From: CAUZFZ01 sp963579025
GTDB lineage: Bacteria; Planctomycetota; Planctomycetia; Planctomycetales; Planctomycetaceae
Direction: 5' to 3'
Assembly: GCA_963579025.1 (NCBI GenBank)
Contig: CAUZFZ010000083.1
Location: forward strand, 1-43,796
DNA length: 43,796 bases
Under the pieces are notes generated by a model. The model had not been told where the DNA came from, did no database searches, and was given only the letters and a program-made list of their open reading frames with translations. Of this stretch, positions 29,581 to 37,817 are shown piece by piece. Positions within the stretch are counted from its first letter, which is position 1, and every line of letters starts with the position of its first letter. The position numbers and the translations under genes were made by a program.

Positions 29581-31071
29581 GTGACGAGAATCGCCATCGC
29601 GGAATGCAAACAGGAGGTGTCGTCATTCAATCCGGCGTCCAGCCACTTCGAGGACTTTCGCACCGCCTGTGGCCCTGAACTGCTCGACTATCACCGCGGC
29701 GTGGGCGAAGAAGTCGGCGGTGCATTGAGCGTGTTCGATCAGCAATCCGGCCTCGAAATCGTCCCCACATTTGGCGCCAGCTCGAATACTTCGGGCGGCA
29801 TCCTGACGGCGGATGGCTTTCGTCGTTTAAGCGATGCATTCCTGAACGGCCTGACGGAAGCCGGTCCGGTCGATGCTGTCTATTTCTCCCTGCATGGAGC
29901 GATGCAGGCCGCCGACGAGAACGACCCGGAAGGATTCCTGCTGCAAGAGGCGCGACGTATTCTGGGCGACGAGATTCCGTTTGTCGTTTCGCTGGACCTG
30001 CATGGAATCCTGACCGACCGCATGCTGCAGCACAGTGACGCGGTGGTTGTCTATCACACGTACCCGCACGTGGATTTCTTCGAGACTGGAGCGCGAGCGG
30101 CGCGGCTTATGACGCGGATCGTTAACGAGAACGCACAACCGGTCATGGCACGGGTAAAAATCCCGGTGCTCGCACGCGGCGACGAGATGATCACGGAAAC
30201 CGGCGTAGTCAGCGAGTGCATCCAACTGGCGAAGCAGATCGAAGCGAGTCCGAGTGGACTTGCGGCGGCGGTGATGTGGGGCAACCCGTTCACCGATGTG
30301 CCGGAGTTGCATTCCAGCAGCGTCGTCGTGATGGACGGCGATCAGAATGCGGCGGGCGAACATGCTGTGGACCTGGCCCGCCGGTTCTGGGCTCACCACG
30401 AGAAGATGCAGGAGCCGTTAACCAGTCTGAGCGACAGTGTTCGTCTTGCTGCGGAAGTCGCGTCCGGCACAGTGATCATGATGGACGCAGCCGACGCAAC
30501 GAGTTCGGGCGCATCCGGTGACAGCAACGCAATCGTGTGTGAACTGCTGCGTCAGAATTATCGCGGACGGACTCTGGCCCCGGTCGTCGACCCGGCCGCT
30601 GTCCGTATGGCATTCGAAGCGGGAGTCGGTGCCACGATTCGAACGACGATCGGCGGGGCACTTGATCCAGCCCGGTACACCCCAGTCGAGCTGGAAGCTC
30701 AGGTCCGGTTACTGTCTGACGGTCGGTTTCGCAGCGAGTCGTTTGGCTGGCACTGGGACTCCGGCAACACCGCCGTGCTGGAATCCGACAACTACACATT
30801 AATCGTGGGGGCACGACCGGTCAGTCTGTTCGATCGATCGTGGTTCTACGCCAACGGCCAGGATCCGCGCCGATTCGATCTGGTCGTCGTGAAGTCGCCA
30901 CACTGCGAACCGCACATGTTTGCCGACTGGTGCGCCCGACTGATCAACGTGGACGCGCCGGGGTCAACCAGTGCCAATCTCCGCAGCCTGGGACACACTG
31001 TTTGCGCCCGCCCCGTCTTTCCGCTCGACGAAGGCGTCGAGTTTCAACCCGTCGCGGACATCTTCCGCTGA
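29581..31071 (+). CDS. M81-family (MlrC-like) metallopeptidase
   Basis: The 496-residue protein starts with GTG, with AGGAG about 8 nt upstream. It matches the MlrC/M81 family: RIAIAECKQEVSSFNP, VYFSLHGAMQA, SLDLHGILT (Asp139, His141) and YHTYPHVDFFETG (His163, Asp165), the conserved candidate zinc residues of the N-terminal DUF1485 half, then the MlrC C-terminal half (GSSGDSN-like region ASGDSNAIVCELL). The type member cleaves linearised microcystin products, but most members are of unknown substrate and no microcystin genes are here. Length is normal. It follows the ABC ATPase by 27 bp and may be co-transcribed; a shared function is not evident. Confidence 0.88.
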   Translation: MTRIAIAECKQEVSSFNPASSHFEDFRTACGPELLDYHRGVGEEVGGALSVFDQQSGLEIVPTFGASSNTSGGILTADGFRRLSDAFLNGLTEAGPVDAVYFSLHGAMQAADENDPEGFLLQEARRILGDEIPFVVSLDLHGILTDRMLQHSDAVVVYHTYPHVDFFETGARAARLMTRIVNENAQPVMARVKIPVLARGDEMITETGVVSECIQLAKQIEASPSGLAAAVMWGNPFTDVPELHSSSVVVMDGDQNAAGEHAVDLARRFWAHHEKMQEPLTSLSDSVRLAAEVASGTVIMMDAADATSSGASGDSNAIVCELLRQNYRGRTLAPVVDPAAVRMAFEAGVGATIRTTIGGALDPARYTPVELEAQVRLLSDGRFRSESFGWHWDSGNTAVLESDNYTLIVGARPVSLFDRSWFYANGQDPRRFDLVVVKSPHCEPHMFADWCARLINVDAPGSTSANLRSLGHTVCARPVFPLDEGVEFQPVADIFR

Positions 31072-31075
31072 ATCT

Positions 31076-31191
31076 GCAGACCGAAACGAGCGAAGCGAAG
31101 TTCCGTGGTAGCCGAACTCGCCAGCGTTTGGCCGTGACTCACGGGATGGCCAAAGTCTGGCGACTTCGGCTACCAGTCGTTTCAGGTCTGC
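31076..31191. repeat. Long palindromic element between convergent genes
   Basis: Inner arms 31106-31133 and 31148-31175 (core TGGTAGCCGAA / TTCGGCTACCA) pair with three mismatches over 28 nt. Outer arms GCAGACCGAAACG (31076-31088) and CGTTTCAGGTCTGC (31178-31191) extend the hairpin with a one-base bulge. The right outer arm overlaps the last codons of the IsdG-like gene. It separates that gene from the convergent M81 gene and may end both transcripts. It looks like a planctomycete REP-type element. Confidence 0.75.
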
Positions 31192-31550
31192 GCCGCCTTC
31201 GGATCCGTCGTCAGAAAGACCTCGTGCACGTCCAGCTTGCTGGGTCCGCGGAACATTTCGCGTGGCGCTTGATTGGCGTGCGCTTCCGCGAAGGCGGGAC
31301 TGCGCGTCCATGCCACGAAGTCGTCCATCGATCGCCACCAGGTTTTCACTTCGTAGAAACCTTCGGCGTCCGGATCATCGACGAACCGGCCGGATTCGTG
31401 ATCGAATCGAACTGGCCGCGGGCGATGCACTTCGTTCCGGATGAAGCCGGGAGCCTGATCGACCAGATGCACGCGATTCCGAAAGCGGTCCTCAAAATCG
31501 ATTTCGTGTCCGGTTGCCACCGGGATGCAATTCGTCACGACGATCATCAT
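31182..31550 (-). CDS. IsdG/HmoA-like antibiotic-biosynthesis-monooxygenase fold protein
   Basis: The 122-residue protein has the small ABM dimeric ferredoxin-like fold signature: VVTNCIPVATGHEIDFEDRF, APGFIRNEVHRP, and FVAWTRSPAFAEAH. The IsdG-type heme-degradation triad Asn-Trp-His is present as Asn7, Trp81 and His91, with the same 10-residue Trp-His spacing as staphylococcal IsdG. This favours a heme-degrading monooxygenase that frees iron in the cytoplasm. Its ATG overlaps the TGA of the DUF1080 gene (ATGA at 31547-31550), so the pair is an operon. The second Met at residue 2 could be the real start. Family membership is firm; heme as substrate is a good inference. Confidence 0.82.
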   Translation of the reverse strand: MMIVVTNCIPVATGHEIDFEDRFRNRVHLVDQAPGFIRNEVHRPRPVRFDHESGRFVDDPDAEGFYEVKTWWRSMDDFVAWTRSPAFAEAHANQAPREMFRGPSKLDVHEVFLTTDPKAAQT

Positions 31551-32308
31551 TTGGCTCCTGGCTTCTTTTCCGTACCGGCGGTCTCAACGACCGGGGCGAT
31601 CTGCTCTTCAGTTTTCACGCCGGATGGCAGTTCCATGATCCGGATATTGCGGAAGTGAATTTCGGCGCCTTCGGATTCCAGACACAGATACCCCTTCCGC
31701 ATCGATGACTTGCTGACACCGTTGACGAACTTTCCGTTGACCGACAGCTTCACGACGCCATCGACAAAGACGACGTCGTAGACATTCCATTCGCCTTTGC
31801 CCTTACACCGATTCTCGATCGACTTGCTGCGCGTGCCGCGAGGATTGTCGGGCACGGTCTTCAATCCGTTTGCTCCGAACAGTTCTCCGTGGACGTAGGC
31901 AATGGGCCGCGGCGTCCCGTCCTTTTCTCTGTTGATGAATGGCCACTGCAGTTCCAGCATCTGCACTTCCATGCCTTTCGGCAGACGTCGGCCTTCCGGG
32001 ACGGTGCCTTCACTCCACGCGAACACGCCCGAGTTTCCGCCGGCTTCCATGTGCCGCCATTCGATATGCAGCAGAAAATTCTCGTACTGCTTCTCGGACC
32101 GCATGACGCCGATCGGGAGCCCGGTGCAGACGAGCAGTCCGTCGCGCACGGACCAGGTCTCCGGACTTGTATTCACGTCGACCCAACCCGTCAGGTCCTT
32201 TCCGTTGAACAGGTCAACCCATTGCGGCACCTCTGCCGCATGCGTGTGGCTGACTCCACACAGAAGAACGAGAACACCGCTGACGAATTTCATTGCTCGA
32301 TCATTCAT
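31547..32308 (-). CDS. DUF1080 (3-keto-disaccharide hydrolase-like) secreted protein
   Basis: The 253-residue protein has a signal peptide (MKFVSGVLVLLCGVSHTHAA) and the DUF1080 hallmarks: WVDLFNGKDLTGWVDV near the N-terminus, ENFLLHIEWRHMEAGGNSG, and KGEWNVYDVVFVDGVVKLSV with VNGVSKS and IHFRNIRIMEL at the end. The fold is a concanavalin-like jelly roll; characterised relatives hydrolyse 3-keto-glycosides, and the family is greatly expanded in Planctomycetes. Start at 32308 follows GGAGAACCTC at good spacing. It is the first gene of a two-gene operon with the IsdG-like gene (4-bp overlap). Substrate unknown. Confidence 0.88.
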   Translation of the reverse strand: MNDRAMKFVSGVLVLLCGVSHTHAAEVPQWVDLFNGKDLTGWVDVNTSPETWSVRDGLLVCTGLPIGVMRSEKQYENFLLHIEWRHMEAGGNSGVFAWSEGTVPEGRRLPKGMEVQMLELQWPFINREKDGTPRPIAYVHGELFGANGLKTVPDNPRGTRSKSIENRCKGKGEWNVYDVVFVDGVVKLSVNGKFVNGVSKSSMRKGYLCLESEGAEIHFRNIRIMELPSGVKTEEQIAPVVETAGTEKKPGAK

Positions 32309-32323
32309 GAGGTTCTCCGTTAC

Positions 32324-32370
32324 ACAGAATCATGTGGCACAGAATCATGATTCTGCGACCATGATTCTGT
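32324..32370. promoter_or_regulatory. Cluster of four ACAGAATCATG half-sites between divergent genes
   Basis: ACAGAATCATG occurs directly at 32324-32334 and 32339-32349 and inverted as CATGATTCTG(T) at 32346-32355 and 32360-32370. The middle copies overlap as the perfect 16-bp palindrome CAGAATCATGATTCTG (32340-32355). The cluster lies 16 bp upstream of the DUF1080 start and about 84 bp before YtoQ. It could be an operator for the divergent genes or a REP-type element. Confidence 0.6.
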
Positions 32371-32453
32371 AGTGTTTTCGCGTGGCATGTGAGCATAGCT
32401 GCATGTCATTCCCGACGCCGCCTGCTCACGAACAGAACCTGAGGATGACTGGA

Positions 32454-32912
32454 ATGGCCGATTCGCAAACGTGGAAAGTGTATCTGTCTGGAGAGATTCA
32501 CTCGGACTGGCGAGACGCGATCGCATCCGGGATCGAGCAGGCTGGCTTACCAGTGCAGCTTTCGAGTCCCGTAACAAACCACTCGGCCAGTGATGACTGC
32601 GGCGTCGACATCCTTGGAAGCGAAAGCGAACCATTCTGGAAGGATCGCAAAGGGGCGGGTGTGAATGCGATTCGATCCCGCACACTGATCAGCAAAGCCG
32701 ACGTCGTCGTTGTGCGATTTGGAACGCAATACCGTCAATGGAATGCCGCGTTTGACGCTGGCTATGCGGCCGCGCTGGGGAAACCGCTCATCACCCTGCA
32801 CGACGCGGAACTGGATCACGCACTGAAAGAAGTCGACGCAGCCGCCTGTGCTACGGCGCACGAACCTGAACAGGTCGTGAAGATTCTGCAGTACGTCATC
32901 ACTCAGGACTAA
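32454..32912 (+). CDS. ytoQ: YtoQ family protein
   Basis: The 152-residue protein matches YtoQ along its length: WKVYLSGEIHSDWRDAI, GVDILGSESEPFWKDRKGAG, NAIRSRTLISKADVVVVRFG, QWNAAFDAGYAAALGKPL, HALKEVDAAACATA and the end VVKILQYVI. The fold is related to nucleoside 2-deoxyribosyltransferases, and the function is not established. The start at 32454 (MADSQTWKVYL) fits the family, which begins just before the WxVYLxGEIH motif; ATG 32445 is an alternative, and 32382 is too far upstream. It is divergent from the DUF1080 operon. Confidence 0.85.
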   Translation: MADSQTWKVYLSGEIHSDWRDAIASGIEQAGLPVQLSSPVTNHSASDDCGVDILGSESEPFWKDRKGAGVNAIRSRTLISKADVVVVRFGTQYRQWNAAFDAGYAAALGKPLITLHDAELDHALKEVDAAACATAHEPEQVVKILQYVITQD

Positions 32913-32977
32913 TTGCACGCGTCTGGAAAATCGACAGTGTGAAGCAGGACCTCACACCGAGAGCGGAAGACCGAAGT

Positions 32978-33068
32978 AAGGAACACTAATTCGCACTAAT
33001 TGACGCTAATAATTCACGTGACGACTGTCACCCGGATTAGCGAAAATCAGTGTCGATTAGTGTTCCTT
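32978..33068. repeat. Imperfect 33-bp inverted repeat element
   Basis: Arms 32978-33010 (AAGGAACACTAAT...GACGCTAAT) and 33036-33068 (ATTAGCG...ATTAGTGTTCCTT) pair with several mismatches around a 25-nt loop. Each arm carries repeated CTAAT words. It sits between YtoQ and the RluA-type gene, in sequence poorer in GC than the flanks, and looks like a dispersed palindromic element. Confidence 0.65.
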
Positions 33069-33145
33069 CATGTCCGTGAGCGAAACTGGACTCAACTGCA
33101 ACATGTCTTGATGAATACGCGCAGCCAATGCGATAGGCTGCCATC

Positions 33146-34225
33146 GTGCCCGCCGATTCGCATCACTCAGAGACCGCCGCTCCGTCGAACCGCCCCGTGG
33201 TATGTGAGTTCGTTGTCGAGTCATACCTCAGCGGCAAGCGGATCGACACATTTGTCGGGAGGCATCTGCGGAACTGGTCGCGTTTCCGAATTCAACGCAT
33301 GGTGCAGGCGGGCTGCGTCCGTGTGAACGACGCCACGGTGACGATCGATTTCCGCGTCCGGCCGAATGATGTGGTATGGATTCGCGTTGTCAGCCCGCCG
33401 GACCTTTCGCCGGTGCCTCAATCCATACCTGTCGAAGTCCTGTACGAAGACCCGTGGCTGATTGCGGTTAATAAGCCGCCCGGACAGATCGCACATCCGG
33501 GCGGCGAGTTCCGCGGCCGGACATTGATCAATGCGCTGCAGTTTCATTTCGATCAAAACTCACCACGGCCAGGAATGGTTCGACCAGGCATCGTCCACCG
33601 CATCGACCGGCAGACAAGTGGAGTGATGATCTGCCCCAAAGAACATCTCACGCATCGGCGACTGACTCAGCAGTTCGAGCGGCGCGAGATCTCGAAAACG
33701 TACGTCGCCATCGTGCGGGGATGTCCGACTGAGGACGCCGGCTTGATCGAACTGCCGATCGGGACAGTGCCGAATCCGACATGCACGCTTATGTGCGCCA
33801 AACCGATGGCCGTGGATGCTCGCCCGGCACAGACAGGGTTTCGCGTTCTGGAACGATTTGATGGCTATACGTTCGTGGAAGCGCGTCCGCTGACTGGCCG
33901 GCATCATCAGATTCGTATCCACTTCGCGGAGCTCGGATTTCCCCTGCTGGCCGATGAGTTCTATAGCGAGAACGGACTGATCAAAGACGGAACTCCGCTG
34001 GAGATCGGAAAGAAGGACGAACCGCGGTCGACTGATCCGTTCATAGAGGATCCGTTCTACGATCCAGATCTCCCGCTGCGACGGCACGCACTGCATGCGG
34101 CGACGATTGCCTTCGATCACCCGATCGCAGGGATGCCGATACTCCTTGAAGCGCCGCTACCGGTCGACTTCCAGCAAACGCTGGTTGCTCTGCGAGACTC
34201 GGCCAATCGGCCAGCGGCTTCGTGA
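33146..34225 (+). CDS. RluA-family RNA pseudouridine synthase
   Basis: The 359-residue enzyme isomerises uridine to pseudouridine in rRNA or tRNA. An S4 RNA-binding domain comes first (about 28-90: YLSGKRIDTFVGRHLRNWSR, IQRMVQAGCVRVNDATV). The catalytic domain contains IAVNKPPGQIAHPGG, the RluA signature HRIDRQTSG with catalytic Asp154, and LTGRHHQIRIHFAELGFPL. Length agrees with RluC/RluD types, with a small insertion near 290 (KKDEPRSTDPFIEDP). The start is GTG at 33146; no nearby ATG precedes the S4 domain. Target RNA cannot be told from sequence. A possible short 3' overlap region with nothing else follows; the next gene is convergent. Confidence 0.88.
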   Translation: MPADSHHSETAAPSNRPVVCEFVVESYLSGKRIDTFVGRHLRNWSRFRIQRMVQAGCVRVNDATVTIDFRVRPNDVVWIRVVSPPDLSPVPQSIPVEVLYEDPWLIAVNKPPGQIAHPGGEFRGRTLINALQFHFDQNSPRPGMVRPGIVHRIDRQTSGVMICPKEHLTHRRLTQQFERREISKTYVAIVRGCPTEDAGLIELPIGTVPNPTCTLMCAKPMAVDARPAQTGFRVLERFDGYTFVEARPLTGRHHQIRIHFAELGFPLLADEFYSENGLIKDGTPLEIGKKDEPRSTDPFIEDPFYDPDLPLRRHALHAATIAFDHPIAGMPILLEAPLPVDFQQTLVALRDSANRPAAS

Positions 34226-34259
34226 CTAACGCGGGGCCATCGTGCGGCCTGCCTGCGAA

Positions 34260-35555
34260 TTACACGTCCGGCAATTGCCACTGGGGACGATACGTCTTCG
34301 TGAGCAGAGCATTGGCCTCGGCGTCGTCTCCGAATGACATCGATTCGCCGTCGAAGCTGAGTTCGCGTCCCAGTTGCCAGGCGGCGTTGCCCAGGTGGCA
34401 CAGCGTAGTGCTGGTGTGACCGATCTCGATGTCGGCGTTGGGTCGCTGCCGCGTACGGACGCAGTCAACGAAGTTACGCAGATGGCTGCCCAGTAACTCA
34501 CTCGCATCCGCGTTGAGACGCTCTTTGCAGTCGTAGACTTTCCAGCCGCTGCGATCGATGACCAGCGTGCCCTTATCACCGTGGAAGGAAACACCCGATC
34601 CGCGGCCCTCCAGCCCATGGTTCGTCCACAGTCGATGTTCCCAGGTGATCGTGTGCTGTGGCCATTGGAATGTGGCCTGCAGTGTGTCCGGCATTTCCTG
34701 ATCGCCGTGAAACACATAGTTGCCGCCAGAGGCGCTCACGCGAGTCGGATAGTCAAGCTGCAGGCCCCAGCGGGCGATGTCGAGAAGATGGACGCCCCAG
34801 TTGCCGAGTTCTCCCGTTCCATAATCGTGGAACCACTGCCAGTGGTGATGAAAGCGGTTGGCATTGAAGTCACGCTCAGGAGCCGGACCCAGCCACAAGT
34901 CGTAATCAACGTTTTCAGGGACTGGTTCGTCGAGTTTGCTGCCAATCGGCTTCCGCTTGTTGGCCACCCAGGCTTTGGCGAGTCGGACGGTTCCCAACTG
35001 GCCATTCTGAACGAGCTCAATCGCCGACTGGAAATGCTCGCCGCTGCGCTGCTGCAATCCTGTCTGCACAACACGATCCGTCGCCTGAGCCACATCGACG
35101 AGGCGCCGTCCTTCTTCGATCGTGTGCGACACCGGTTTTTCAAGGTAGACGTCTTTTCCCGCCTGGCACGCCAGAACTCCCATCAGCGCGTGCCAGTGAT
35201 CCGGCGTAGCGATTACCACGGCATCGATTGAGTCGTCGTCCAGCAGGTGGCGGAAGTCGGATTCCCAGCGAGGCTCCGAATCCTGCACGTCGGTGACAGA
35301 CTTCATGGCCGTCGCCTGCAGACTGAGATCGACATCGCACAAAGCAGTCAGCGTGACGTCATCCATGCCGGCCAGGCGAGTTGCCAGCGTGCGGCCCTGA
35401 TTGCGAACGCCGATGACGCCAACTCGTACCGGCTGACTGCGGTCAGCGCGAGCGACGGTTGTCGACAGGCCGACCATGCCGGCGGCAACTCCAGCGGCAT
35501 TCTGGGCACTGCGTCCGAGAAACTGGCGGCGGCTGAGATCACTGCGAGGTTTCAT
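34260..35555 (-). CDS. Gfo/Idh/MocA-family oxidoreductase with Tat signal
   Basis: From ATG 35553-35555 the protein has 431 residues and begins with a twin-arginine signal (SDLSRRQFLGRSAQNAAG) followed by a hydrophobic stretch. The NAD(P)-binding Rossmann motif is VRVGVIGVRNQGRTLATRL; the family motif VYLEKPVSHTIEEG lies near residue 120, and the C-terminal domain includes FHHHWQWFHDYGTGELGNWG. These enzymes oxidise or reduce sugars and their derivatives; Tat export with a bound cofactor is common in planctomycete members. The in-frame upstream TTG at 35594 lacks support. It is convergent with the RluA-type gene and follows the WD40 gene on the same strand. Confidence 0.9.
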   Translation of the reverse strand: MKPRSDLSRRQFLGRSAQNAAGVAAGMVGLSTTVARADRSQPVRVGVIGVRNQGRTLATRLAGMDDVTLTALCDVDLSLQATAMKSVTDVQDSEPRWESDFRHLLDDDSIDAVVIATPDHWHALMGVLACQAGKDVYLEKPVSHTIEEGRRLVDVAQATDRVVQTGLQQRSGEHFQSAIELVQNGQLGTVRLAKAWVANKRKPIGSKLDEPVPENVDYDLWLGPAPERDFNANRFHHHWQWFHDYGTGELGNWGVHLLDIARWGLQLDYPTRVSASGGNYVFHGDQEMPDTLQATFQWPQHTITWEHRLWTNHGLEGRGSGVSFHGDKGTLVIDRSGWKVYDCKERLNADASELLGSHLRNFVDCVRTRQRPNADIEIGHTSTTLCHLGNAAWQLGRELSFDGESMSFGDDAEANALLTKTYRPQWQLPDV

Positions 35556-35672
35556 GGCTGGAATCTGGGGCGGGAGGGAGTTGAACGGGGACAATGAGCG
35601 TACCAGATGCGGCAGCCAAATGTATCGGGATGGGCTATCGGTCTCTGGCGATGCGCGGGAGCCACGCCATTA

Positions 35673-35713
35673 GCTCACCGCGTCATCCGCTCACCGCGTC
35701 ATCCGCTCACCTT
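35673..35713. repeat. Short tandem repeat after the WD40 gene
   Basis: The 16-mer GCTCACCGCGTCATCC occurs twice in tandem (35673-35688, 35689-35704), followed by a partial GCTCACCTT (35705-35713). It lies immediately downstream of the WD40 stop codon at 35715-35717. Too few and too close-packed for a CRISPR array. Confidence 0.8.
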
Positions 35714-35714
35714 G

Positions 35715-36707
35715 TCACTTTGCCGGCTTCTCGAACATCCGGCTGATCCGCACGTGCCCGTCGTGATGAGCGGTCGCCACCTGCAGGCCATCTGGATGGA
35801 GCGACATGTCGCGAGCGGTATTGGGCAGCTTCAGTTTGTGGAATGGCTTCTCTTCCGCCGGCTTGAAGAACAGCAGGAATCCTCCACCACTGCCGCCGGC
35901 CGCACCGATCTCGACACCATTAGCGAGGAATTCGACTTGCCAGCCGATGCCCTTGACCCCCGCCGCCGGTTGCTTGCGAAGTACTTCCCCCTTTTCCCAG
36001 TCGAACAGCACGATCAGTGGTTCGTTGACTGCGCCCAGTGGGTTAGTCGCCTTGTGCAGGCCAATGCAGGCCAGCGTTTTTCCGTCCGCACTCAAGGCCA
36101 GATCACGAATGCCACCGTAGTGGACCTTTTGGCCGCCGTTGTACGTATGCAGGTCTTTGGCTTCGAGGGTCCGGACCAGCTTGCCCGTCTTGAGTTCCCA
36201 CTGCAGCACCTTTCCACTCAGATCGCCCGATAACAGGAACTCGCCGCCCGGATGGAAGAACACGCTGTAGACGTTGGCCTCGTGGCCCTTGAATTCCCGT
36301 ACGGGTTTGCCATCCGGCGACCACGTGCGGACAAAGTTGTCGTTCCCACCCGATGCGATCAGCGATCCATCGGCGTTGACGTCGAGCGATCGGATCCAGC
36401 CCTGATGGGCGACGACCTCGTGCTTTGGTTCTGGTTTCTCAGCGGACGTCGGCCAGAAAAACAATCGATCGTCGCAACCACCGGAGATGACCGTCTCGCC
36501 ATCAGGCAGAAAGACAATGTCGCGAATCCAGCTCTCATGTGCCGGCCACGCGGTCTTCTTGCCGGATTCCAGCTCCCAGCGTTGCAACGAGTAATCCTCG
36601 GAACTGCTGAAGAGGTATCTCCCCTTGGGATCAAAACAGCACGCGATCATCGGGCGACCGTGTTTCCACTGATGCGCGATATGCGTTTTCGTCGGATCGA
36701 GATTCAT
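35715..36707 (-). CDS. WD40-repeat protein
   Basis: From ATG 36705-36707 (MNLDPTKTHIAHQWKHGRP) the protein has 330 residues and about seven WD40-type blades, for example MIACCFDPKGRYLFSSSEDY, SWIRDIVFLPDGETVISGG, WIRSLDVNADGSLIASGGND and ANVYSVFFHPGGEFLLSGD. GGGA precedes this start; the in-frame start at 36782 would add a lead of 25 residues without a signal peptide. Proteins of this kind are propeller scaffolds for protein contacts. In planctomycetes short WD40 proteins often lie beside DUF1549/DUF1553 or Gfo/Idh genes, as here beside the oxidoreductase. No catalytic domain. Location probably cytoplasmic. Confidence 0.82.
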   Translation of the reverse strand: MNLDPTKTHIAHQWKHGRPMIACCFDPKGRYLFSSSEDYSLQRWELESGKKTAWPAHESWIRDIVFLPDGETVISGGCDDRLFFWPTSAEKPEPKHEVVAHQGWIRSLDVNADGSLIASGGNDNFVRTWSPDGKPVREFKGHEANVYSVFFHPGGEFLLSGDLSGKVLQWELKTGKLVRTLEAKDLHTYNGGQKVHYGGIRDLALSADGKTLACIGLHKATNPLGAVNEPLIVLFDWEKGEVLRKQPAAGVKGIGWQVEFLANGVEIGAAGGSGGGFLLFFKPAEEKPFHKLKLPNTARDMSLHPDGLQVATAHHDGHVRISRMFEKPAK

Positions 36708-36830
36708 CACGGTTCCCGTTTCCACGTGGCTCGCTCCCCCGCCGGTGTTCGTGCAAACCGGAAGAGCGAAGATGAATCGCATCAGCGAAACCTGATGCGT
36801 CCAGCCATCATATGAGCCCCAGGCATGCGG

Positions 36831-37817
36831 TCAAGATCCCACTGGCTCCGCCGATGCCGCCTGCTGATAGCACTCGCCGAGATGAATAATCAGCTCAAGG
36901 GCCAGAAGATCAGCCCGCGCCATCACGTGCCGAGTGCTCCGATTGCCGAGCCCTTTCACCACATGCTCGACCCGTTCCAGATGCAGCGACAGCGTGTCTC
37001 GAGGGCTGAGTTTGAACTCAGCCAGAATACGCGCGAGTTGGCCAATCTCAGCTCCGAGATTGCCTGAACCCATTATCACATACGTTCGTAAAAGTTCGTA
37101 ATAGTAAGTTCTCACCTCGTCGGGTACGGCAATGGAATGAGTCCGCTGCTCGGGAATGGCCTCGGAATCCTCATCAGACGACTCCGCCCCACAGACTACC
37201 GATTGCCTGCGATTGCAGTCTGAGTCGGCGGAAACTCCGTGGGCCAGTACTTCCAGCTCACTGATGATGTCCCGCTGTTGGCGGAGCAGATGGCCCGCTT
37301 CGTCACGTTCGCGGACCAGTCGTCGGTGATTGGCCACAGCGTGCTGATGGTTTTCTCGCGCCGTCAGTGCCTGTCCAATCGTGCGCTGCATGACATTGAC
37401 GAGCGCCCGGGAACTCCACAGGGCTGAGGACACCAGTAACTCGCATTGAAACCGGCACGCATCGACTACCAGGCCGTCATCGGGACGCCGACTCAACAGA
37501 ATGAGCGGATCGTCACAGCCGGACGCACGAATCGCCTGTAACAGGGCAATTGCGTCCCATGCATTGTCGTCATCCCGGTCCTTGCCGCCATCGATGGATT
37601 GAACACATTCGATGATGATGCAGTCGAAGTTCTCCTGCCGGAGGAGCGTCATTGTCTCCGAGGGTGTACTGACCCAGCGGAATCGGGGGTCATGGCAGCC
37701 GATCGCGTCGAGCTGCAGCGTCAGCCCGATCCAGTCAGGCTCGGTCGTCCCGACACAGAGCAGTCGGAATCCCGCGGCGACACCGCTTTCCGGGGGAGCT
37801 GCAAGCCAATCGGACAT
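36831..37817 (-). CDS. Receiver-like protein with coiled coil and conserved C-terminal helical module
   Basis: From ATG 37815-37817 (MSDWLAAPPESG) the protein has 328 residues. Residues about 15-145 resemble a response-regulator receiver (FRLLCVGTTEPDWIGLTLQL, FDCIIIECVQSIDGG, DPLILLSRRPDDGLVVDACR), but the usual phospho-acceptor Asp is followed by an insertion, so it may be degenerate. A coiled coil (about 155-195) leads to a C-terminal helical block (TYYYELLRTYVIMGSGNLG to ALELIIHLGECYQQ) that looks conserved and ligand- or partner-binding. I do not recognise this last module. No kinase gene is adjacent. A regulatory role is inferred from the receiver-like part only. Confidence 0.65.
   Translation of the reverse strand: MSDWLAAPPESGVAAGFRLLCVGTTEPDWIGLTLQLDAIGCHDPRFRWVSTPSETMTLLRQENFDCIIIECVQSIDGGKDRDDDNAWDAIALLQAIRASGCDDPLILLSRRPDDGLVVDACRFQCELLVSSALWSSRALVNVMQRTIGQALTARENHQHAVANHRRLVRERDEAGHLLRQQRDIISELEVLAHGVSADSDCNRRQSVVCGAESSDEDSEAIPEQRTHSIAVPDEVRTYYYELLRTYVIMGSGNLGAEIGQLARILAEFKLSPRDTLSLHLERVEHVVKGLGNRSTRHVMARADLLALELIIHLGECYQQAASAEPVGS

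Noticed and set aside
29581..31071. Microcystin degradation cluster based on the MlrC-like gene
   Set aside because: No mlrA, mlrB or mlrD homologue nearby; most M81 proteins are unrelated to microcystin.
35673..35713. Tandem 16-nt repeats considered as a CRISPR array
   Set aside because: Only two and a half units without spacers; no cas genes in the window.
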